11,193 nucleotides of DNA from Candidatus Parcubacteria bacterium. Lineage in GTDB: Bacteria; Patescibacteriota; Minisyncoccia; JAHIHE01; JAGLIN01. The first letter of the stretch is position 1; each line of letters starts with the position of its first letter. Under the pieces are notes generated by a model that saw only the letters and a list, made by a program, of their open reading frames with translations, did not search any database and was not told the origin of the DNA. A program made the translations under genes and the position numbers. This document shows, one piece after another, positions 6,581 to 11,193 of the stretch. The stretch covers positions 1 through 11,193 of the forward strand of contig JAGLIN010000113.1 in NCBI GenBank assembly GCA_023142975.1, written 5' to 3'.

Positions 6581-7690
6581 TCCCGCCATTTTTACTATCT
6601 CCTCCGCAATCTTTTGCGCCGCCAACGGCTGTTTCATTTGTCTTGCCGCTCTTTGCATTTCCATAATTTTCAGGCGATTTTCAAAAATTTCATTGATAAT
6701 ATTTAAAAGCAAATGCGGTTTTAAATTTTTCTCGCCAAGAAGAATTGCCGCGCCAGATTCAGAATAATTAAAAGCATTTTTTTTCTGCTTATCACTAATT
6801 GCTGATGCCAGAGGAATTAGCACACTTGGCTTGCCTACTGCCATAATTTCCGAAACAGTATTTGCTCCAGCGCGACTAACAATAAGATCGGCAGAAGCGT
6901 AAGCGTTAGCAATTCTTTTTTTAAAAAAGGCAAAAATATGATAATTATCTAAATTATAGATATTCATCTTTTCAATTTTTGCTTTTACTGTTTCATAATT
7001 TCCAACTCCGCACTGATGAATAATTTGGTACCTTTGCAATAATTGAGGAAGAACTTCCAGTACTAGCTCATTGATTTCTTCCGCTCCCTCACTTCCTCCT
7101 AAAATAAGAATTACCGGGCTATCTTCATTTAAAACAAACTTCTTCATCGCCTCTTCTTTGTTTCCGTTGAAAATAAAATCTCTCACAGGATTTCCGGTAA
7201 AAAACACTTTTGGAGAATCGTAGACTTCTTTGCTTTTACTAAAAGAAACGGCTACTTTTTTCGCTAAACGAAACATAAACTTATCTATTGGTCTTGCTAT
7301 CGCATCTGATTCGTGAATAATTATTGGAATGCGAAATATTTTTCCAACTATTATTATCGGCAAAGAAACATAACCGCCTTTAGAAAAAATAACATCGGGC
7401 ATATAATTAAAAACGAGAATTATTGATTGAAAGAATCCGGTAATAACTCTGAAAATATCCACTATGCTTTGTATTGAAAAACTTTTTCTATTTTTTGCCG
7501 CTTTTACAGTCTTATACGGAATCCCAGTCTCTTCAAACATTTCCGCAAGAAAATGACTGTCAGAACTAATCAGCATAAACTCAAGCCATTTTATATTTGA
7601 CTCTTCGGCAATTTTTTTAATCTCTTTATGGATCGCGATAATCGGCGCCAAATGCCCCGCGCCAGATTCACCCGTGAATAATATTCTCAT
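6578..7690 (-). CDS. murG: Lipid II synthase MurG (UDP-GlcNAc transferase)
   Basis: MurG transfers GlcNAc from UDP-GlcNAc to lipid I on the inner face of the membrane to give lipid II. The 370-residue length fits the GT28 family. The N-domain has GESGAGHLAP (7-16), where most MurGs have GGTGGHxxPA, then SKGGYVSLP (103-111) and HESDAI (126-131, usually HEQNAx). GNPVR (166-170) precedes the C-domain, which has GGSEGAEEIN (198-207, usually GGSQGA), SRAGANTVSEI (272-282) and DKQKKNA (300-306) for nucleotide-sugar binding. The changes are conservative, so activity is likely. A short AT-rich leader with TATAAT lies upstream, after the terminator of the preceding gene. No SD was seen. Confidence 0.95.
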   Translation of the reverse strand: MRILFTGESGAGHLAPIIAIHKEIKKIAEESNIKWLEFMLISSDSHFLAEMFEETGIPYKTVKAAKNRKSFSIQSIVDIFRVITGFFQSIILVFNYMPDVIFSKGGYVSLPIIIVGKIFRIPIIIHESDAIARPIDKFMFRLAKKVAVSFSKSKEVYDSPKVFFTGNPVRDFIFNGNKEEAMKKFVLNEDSPVILILGGSEGAEEINELVLEVLPQLLQRYQIIHQCGVGNYETVKAKIEKMNIYNLDNYHIFAFFKKRIANAYASADLIVSRAGANTVSEIMAVGKPSVLIPLASAISDKQKKNAFNYSESGAAILLGEKNLKPHLLLNIINEIFENRLKIMEMQRAARQMKQPLAAQKIAEEIVKMAG

Positions 7691-7707
7691 GATCGTGTTA
7701 TTAAATA

Positions 7708-7736
7708 ATTATATTTTTATTTTAGCATTTTTTAAA
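7708..7736 (-). promoter_or_regulatory. Possible promoter of murG
   Basis: TATAAT (7708-7713, minus strand) lies 17 bp from TTTAAA (7731-7736), a partial -35. Transcription would start near 7701, leaving about a 10-nt leader before the ATG at 7690. A new promoter would be needed here if the terminator at 7738-7776 is efficient. AT-rich sequence makes chance TATAAT boxes likely. Confidence 0.5.
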
Positions 7737-7737
7737 C

Positions 7738-7776
7738 AAAAAAAGAAGAGGGTAGTTTTTAAACTATTTCTCCCTC
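7738..7776 (-). terminator. Intrinsic terminator overlapping the stop of the helical-protein gene
   Basis: On the minus strand GAGGG (7772-7776) pairs with CCCTC (7748-7752), with an inner TAGTTT/AAACTA stem and a 5' bulge AGAAA. A TTCTTTTTTT tail follows. The stop codon TAA (7759-7761) lies within the hairpin. The tail is identical to that of the Nudix terminator. Confidence 0.8.
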
Positions 7777-8418
7777 AATGTTTTTAATTTTTTTCGTTAA
7801 TTCTCTTATTAATTTTGCATCTTCCCCTGTCATTTCTCCGTTCTCTCTAAAAATTTTCCAATTATCCCTCCATATACTATACAGACATTCCCAAAAAGTA
7901 AACGCTGCTCTCAATGACCATTCCATATTTTTGTCTCTGGTGCTTGTCGCTATATTCCTTGCTAATCTTTCTCGTTCCCATAATACAGAACGCTCATAAT
8001 CTTCCAAAAATCTCTCACTTCTGCGGAAGAAAATTCCCACCAGTTCTATATTTGAGAACGGCTCTTCATATGAAGAACGATTTCGTTCAAATTCTTCCTT
8101 TATTAAAGCGATAGCCTCTTCATATTCCTCCCATAAAACATAAAGAAATGCCAATTCACACACGGCTCTTTCTCGCCAGTAGTCCAATTCTTTCTTTACC
8201 TCATTATCATAAAATTTCCTATACTGTCTGTTGATTTCACCTATCTTCTCTTTAAGAATCTTTATTAATTCTCCTATATCTTCTTCATTCACTCTTACAT
8301 GAATCTTCAAACTGGCTATTTGTTTGAATATTGCCTCATTTTTCAGCAATTCCATAGACTTAATATCCCTTTCAAGCAAATTTATTTCTCCTCTGATATA
8401 TTCTATCTCCGATACCAT
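7759..8418 (-). CDS. Uncharacterised charged, all-helical protein between ftsW and murG
   Basis: I do not recognise this 219-residue protein. It has no signal peptide and no membrane segment, so it is probably cytoplasmic. Residues about 3-75 are rich in Glu, Lys, Leu and Ile with heptad-like spacing, suggesting coiled coil. Residues about 85-115 (RAVCELAFLYVLWEEYEEAI and on) resemble a TPR-type helical hairpin, and the second half is rich in Trp, Phe and Arg. A start at 8475 would add 19 hydrophobic residues but would lie upstream of the predicted transcription start, so I chose the ATG at 8418, which has AGAGGTGA 5 bases before it. The gene has its own promoter inside the ftsW 3' end and its own terminator, so it seems to be a unit placed within the ftsW-murG order. 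Confidence 0.85.
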   Translation of the reverse strand: MVSEIEYIRGEINLLERDIKSMELLKNEAIFKQIASLKIHVRVNEEDIGELIKILKEKIGEINRQYRKFYDNEVKKELDYWRERAVCELAFLYVLWEEYEEAIALIKEEFERNRSSYEEPFSNIELVGIFFRRSERFLEDYERSVLWERERLARNIATSTRDKNMEWSLRAAFTFWECLYSIWRDNWKIFRENGEMTGEDAKLIRELTKKIKNIEGEIV

Positions 8419-8423
8419 TCCAA

Positions 8424-8431
8424 TCACCTCT
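8424..8431 (-). promoter_or_regulatory. Strong Shine-Dalgarno site of the helical-protein gene
   Basis: AGAGGTGA sits 5 bases before the ATG at 8418. It decides the start against the upstream in-frame ATG at 8475, which has no SD. Confidence 0.85.
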
Positions 8432-8458
8432 CTACTATAAATTAAATGAACTATCAAT

Positions 8459-8486
8459 AAAATAGCACAATACAAATTTATGTCAA
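8459..8486 (-). promoter_or_regulatory. Sigma-70-type promoter of the helical-protein gene
   Basis: TTGACA (8481-8486) overlaps the last codons of ftsW, and TATTTT (8459-8464) lies 16 bp away, the same spacing as the Nudix promoter. Both -35 boxes continue as TTGACATA. The predicted start near 8452 gives a leader of about 34 nt. Confidence 0.68.
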
Positions 8487-9583
8487 TGCTTCCCGTGCTT
8501 TGAAATATTTAGCAAAATTCCCACTCCCGTTAAAGAAATAATTAGCGCGGAGCCGCCGTAGCTGATGAAGGGCATTGGAATTCCCGTGAGCGGAATTAGC
8601 GAAGTAATCGCCGCCATATTTGTGAGAGCCTGAAAAATAATCCAGGAAGTAATTCCCACCGCCACAAATCTTCCAAAATTATCAGGCGCGCGACTGGCAA
8701 TTTTAAATCCTCTTAAAGCAAACATTAAAAATAAAGACATCAAAACAATCAAGCCAATAAATCCTATTTCTTCCCCTATTATAGCAAAGATTGAATCGCC
8801 AATCGGCTCAGGCAGATAATTAAATTTTTGGCGGCTGTGTCCAAAGCCAAGACCTACAATTCCACCAGAGCCGAGAGCTAAAAGAGCCTGATTAATTTGA
8901 TATCCAATTCCCTGCGGATCAAGCTCTGGATACAGAAAAACCATCAACCGATCTACTCTGTATGGAGCAATTTTTATAAGCGCGAATAATGCCGCTATGC
9001 CTCCCAAACCAAGAAGAAAAATGTGGCTAAATTTAGCTCCAGCCACGAAATAAATAATTACCGCCGTTAAAATTATTACACTCAATGTGCCAATGTCTGG
9101 TTGCATTATTAAGGGAACTGAAATGACTATAATTAGAACAACGAACGGCACAAACATATCTGAAAAAATTTTAACACTTTTCCCTTTCCTTTCCAGCCAA
9201 GCAGCAAGATATAAAATGAAAGTTAACTTGGCGATTTCTGACGGCTGAAAACTGAAATCGCCGATATTTATCCAACGATTAGCTCCTTTTAAATCATAGC
9301 CAAAAGCTGGAACAAAAACAAGAAATAAAAAAATGATTGTTAAGATTAAAAAAACCAGCGCGTATTTTTTAAAAATGTGATAATCAATTTTTTGAAATAA
9401 AAATAACAGAATCATTCCAGGAATAAATCCGTAAAAAAATTGATGAGACAAATAATAATGATTATGTCCAAAATTATTATAACTCGCCACAACACTCGCG
9501 CTGGAAATCATAATCAAACCAAAGATTGATAATAAAATAACCGTTGCTAATAATATTTTGTCGCAGCTTTTTTGATGTTTCAT
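8483..9583 (-). CDS. ftsW: SEDS-family peptidoglycan glycosyltransferase FtsW
   Basis: FtsW polymerises lipid II into glycan strands at the division site, together with a class B penicillin-binding protein. The 366-residue protein is almost wholly membrane-embedded, with about ten helices. SEDS motifs are clear: GANRWINIG with FQPSEIAKL (100-120), QPDIGT (161-166), GYQINQALLALGSGG (227-241), YLPEPIGDSIFAIIGEE (256-272) and PLTGIPMPFISYGGS (331-345). Asp263 sits at the position of the catalytic aspartate of the family. The position before murG and murC supports FtsW rather than RodA. The ATG at 9583 has no SD; an inverted-repeat arm (9603-9631) lies about 20 bp upstream. Its 3' end carries the promoter of the next gene. 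Confidence 0.95.
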   Translation of the reverse strand: MKHQKSCDKILLATVILLSIFGLIMISSASVVASYNNFGHNHYYLSHQFFYGFIPGMILLFLFQKIDYHIFKKYALVFLILTIIFLFLVFVPAFGYDLKGANRWINIGDFSFQPSEIAKLTFILYLAAWLERKGKSVKIFSDMFVPFVVLIIVISVPLIMQPDIGTLSVIILTAVIIYFVAGAKFSHIFLLGLGGIAALFALIKIAPYRVDRLMVFLYPELDPQGIGYQINQALLALGSGGIVGLGFGHSRQKFNYLPEPIGDSIFAIIGEEIGFIGLIVLMSLFLMFALRGFKIASRAPDNFGRFVAVGITSWIIFQALTNMAAITSLIPLTGIPMPFISYGGSALIISLTGVGILLNISKHGKH

Positions 9584-9602
9584 TTGTTGTATTATTGTAT
9601 CT

Positions 9603-9702
9603 TGGAGTGTAGAACGAACCGCAGTGAAGTTTTACTGAGATATCATAAAATTATATTTTATCATTCTTCAATTAAACTCCGTTCTGCTCGTTCAATACTC
9701 CA
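9603..9702. repeat. Degenerate inverted repeat joining the ATP-grasp 3' end and the ftsW leader
   Basis: The left arm (9603-9631, TGGAGTGTAGAACGAACCGC and on) is a diverged complement of the right arm (9673-9702), matching about two thirds of positions. The left arm resembles the arm at 789-811: TTGGAGTG, ACGA and CCGCAGTGAA are shared in register. The right arm is coding and gives SIERAERSLIEE, the last residues of the ATP-grasp protein. Confidence 0.7.
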
Positions 9703-11091
9703 TGACTTTAAAACAGTTTTAATTATCTTATCAAAACAACACTTAAATTCTCTTTCATTCTTCATTATACCATACCCAACTTGGATATTCGCGTATTCTA
9801 TATCAGAATTTATCACACTATTTTTCGCAGCGCATTGAATTAAAAATTCATTTTCTTTTAAACATCTATTAACATAATACGCTTCTTCTTTAAAAATTAA
9901 CTTATCCTTCTTAATTTCATAAATTCCAGCTTTTAGATTTTTTATTATCTTGATCGGTTTGCTTTTTATATTTCTAATTATTAATTGCGAAGCGTTGAAA
10001 TTATTTGGCTTAACTTTTATCTGAAGGCGACATTGGCCAATATCGCCTTCAGATAAAAACTGCCTGCTACTCGTAAATTTCAAAATATGCGAAAGCAAAA
10101 ACGGCATTTCTTTATTTTGAATTTGCAGTTTTGTAAAAACGGGAATTGAAGCAACAAGACGGGGGTTTATTTCTATAAGATGAACTTCGTTATTACTGTT
10201 CACTATAAAATCTAAACCAAAAATTCCCTTATATTTCAAGCCCTTCAAATATTTTCCTATCTTTTTCGTATAACTGAATATTTTCTCTTTCTCTTTATTG
10301 CTAAGTTTTTTGCCGTAAGTATAATCATTTCCACAAGTTCCAAACTTGTTTTTATTATAAGCGGTCAATCCCGTAATTTGAAATATCGGCTGGCTGATCA
10401 ACGTTTTATTTTTTGCAACGCAGGCGTTTATCGTCCAGGTCTTGCCTTCTAAATATTTTGAAATTTTAATTTTTCTATTTTTATATTTTTTTAATATTTT
10501 ATTTAAATCTTTTTTGCTTTCAATTAAAAAAGTAGCTTTTCCAGAAAATCCTCTTGGCAATTGAATTATAAATTTATTTTTATTTTTTAATCTACAGCTA
10601 TATTCAGCAAGATTATTTTCTTCAACTTTAATTATTCTACTCTCCGCGTTTGGAATTTTCAATTTTTTTGTTATTCCTACAAATTCAATTTTATCTTCTA
10701 ACTTTCTATTTAATTTCCAGTCGTTTCCCATATATTTAAAACTGTTCTCATCGCATATTTTTTGGATCATCGGGCTTGGCTTGAAAGTTATAATATTTGC
10801 TTTTTTGTTGCCTGATTTTTCTTTGATATATTTAATTACTTCTTTATCGGCTAAGATTTTACCAGAGTTTTTTATTTTATCATCATTCAGGCACAAAACA
10901 GATACCTTTTCTTTTTTAAAATAATCTACAATATCAGATTTTTGCGAACAGATTATATAATAATTTTTAATAATTCTCTCAAGTCCTATCGCCCGATTTG
11001 GATTTGGAGTGATAAAAAAAATAGGATTAGTATTTTTAGTATTTATAGTTGTCATATTGATGTTATTTATTCTTCTGTTATTAATGGCCAT
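9661..11091 (-). CDS. ATP-grasp ligase-like protein, substrate unknown
   Basis: This 476-residue protein resembles ATP-grasp carboxylate ligases, which join an acyl phosphate to an amine. After a Rossmann-like pre-domain (about 23-120) come a Gly-rich loop PRGFSGKATFLI (179-190), SKYLEGKTWTINACV (211-225) and the metal-binding region KGIFGLDFIV with HLIEINPR (288-297, 304-311), where Asp294, Glu307 and Asn309 match the Mg-ATP ligands. It is not Ddl-like by motif. The tail beyond 345 is unassigned. FLSEGDIGQCRLQIK (about 345-359) is encoded by a 44-bp palindrome, and SIERAERSLIEE at the end by a repeat arm. A TTG start at 11142 would only add repeat-encoded NTQYSILNTK, so I chose the ATG at 11091; the ATG at 11055 is also possible. 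No SD is clear. Confidence 0.82.
   Translation of the reverse strand: MAINNRRINNINMTTINTKNTNPIFFITPNPNRAIGLERIIKNYYIICSQKSDIVDYFKKEKVSVLCLNDDKIKNSGKILADKEVIKYIKEKSGNKKANIITFKPSPMIQKICDENSFKYMGNDWKLNRKLEDKIEFVGITKKLKIPNAESRIIKVEENNLAEYSCRLKNKNKFIIQLPRGFSGKATFLIESKKDLNKILKKYKNRKIKISKYLEGKTWTINACVAKNKTLISQPIFQITGLTAYNKNKFGTCGNDYTYGKKLSNKEKEKIFSYTKKIGKYLKGLKYKGIFGLDFIVNSNNEVHLIEINPRLVASIPVFTKLQIQNKEMPFLLSHILKFTSSRQFLSEGDIGQCRLQIKVKPNNFNASQLIIRNIKSKPIKIIKNLKAGIYEIKKDKLIFKEEAYYVNRCLKENEFLIQCAAKNSVINSDIEYANIQVGYGIMKNEREFKCCFDKIIKTVLKSWSIERAERSLIEE
10015..10058. repeat. 44-bp near-perfect palindrome inside the ATP-grasp gene
   Basis: The sequence is symmetric about 10036/10037: arms TTTTATCTGAAGGCGA and TCGCCTTCAGATAAAA flank CATTGGCCAATA, with a single mismatched pair. 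It is read in frame without a stop as FLSEGDIGQCRLQIK. Its GC-rich core stands out against an AT-rich gene. Confidence 0.88.
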
Positions 11092-11094
11092 AAT

Positions 11095-11129
11095 TTTAGT
11101 ATTTAGTATTGAGTATTGAGTATTGAGTA
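11095..11129. repeat. Five tandem 7-bp repeats upstream of the ATP-grasp start
   Basis: Two copies of TTTAGTA are followed by three of TTGAGTA (plus strand), ending 4 bp before the ATG at 11089-11091. On the minus strand the tract gives NTQYSILNTK if translated from the TTG at 11142. It would lie in the leader or promoter of the ATP-grasp gene. Beyond it, 11130-11193 holds nothing I can call. Confidence 0.85.
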
Positions 11130-11193
11130 TGACCGACGCCAATATTGCTTAATACTCGCTATAGACCACACACCATCAAACAGCACTAACTTT

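Noticed and set aside
8419..8475. Start of the helical protein at 8475, which would add a hydrophobic N-terminus like a signal peptide
   Set aside because: The strong SD at 8424-8431 points to 8418, and the predicted transcription start near 8452 lies downstream of 8475.
11092..11142. N-terminal extension of the ATP-grasp protein from a TTG at 11142
   Set aside because: The added residues are encoded by the 7-bp tandem repeats and there is no SD. The ATG at 11091 is a better start.
11103..11192. A 29-codon minus-strand open tail that could be the end of an upstream gene
   Set aside because: It is short, partly repeat-encoded, and has no recognisable motif. Sequence to the right of the window would be needed.

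Overview
The window is AT-rich and almost every gene is on the minus strand. It looks like part of the cell-division and cell-wall (dcw) cluster of a Candidate Phyla Radiation bacterium (Patescibacteria, Parcubacteria-like). This assignment is inferred from the ftsW-murG-murC-murB order, the divergent but intact Mur motifs, the AT-rich gene starts without Shine-Dalgarno (SD) sequences, and the many palindromic repeats inside and between genes. TGA ends murB, the ABC gene, ftsW and the ATP-grasp gene, so the code is the standard bacterial one, not a UGA-reassigned one. No rRNA, tRNA, CRISPR array or transposase gene was seen.

In order of transcription (right to left): an ATP-grasp ligase of unknown substrate (11091-9661); ftsW (9583-8483); an uncharacterised helical protein (8418-7759); murG (7690-6578); murC (6552-5131); an ABC exporter half-transporter (4917-3172); murB (2972-1965); a Nudix hydrolase with an insertion inside its Nudix box (1555-953); and the N-terminal part of an MFS transporter that runs off the left edge (760-1). 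The MFS gene has no stop in the window.

ftsW, murG, murC and murB form the core: UDP-MurNAc synthesis (MurB), alanine addition (MurC), lipid II formation (MurG) and glycan polymerisation (FtsW). Two genes, the Nudix hydrolase and the helical protein, look like self-contained units. Each has a TTGACA-type promoter with a 16-bp spacer, a strong GAGGTGA-like SD and an intrinsic terminator ending in a T-rich tail. The core genes lack SDs. The Nudix transcript would carry a leader of about 195 nt containing a long inverted repeat.

The most striking content is repeats. (1) A C-rich palindromic unit is inserted in frame in the MFS gene, murB and murC. (2) A 44-bp near-perfect palindrome lies in frame in the ATP-grasp gene. 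(3) Elements of 157-167 bp with GTCATTCC...GGAATCCAG ends fill the gaps on both sides of murB and on both sides of the ABC gene; two of them share their interior and are MITE-like. (4) Another inverted-repeat family sits directly upstream of both the MFS and ftsW starts and supplies the C-terminus of the ATP-grasp protein. (5) Short AT-rich tandem repeats occur at the ATP-grasp start, inside murC and murB, and between murG and murC.
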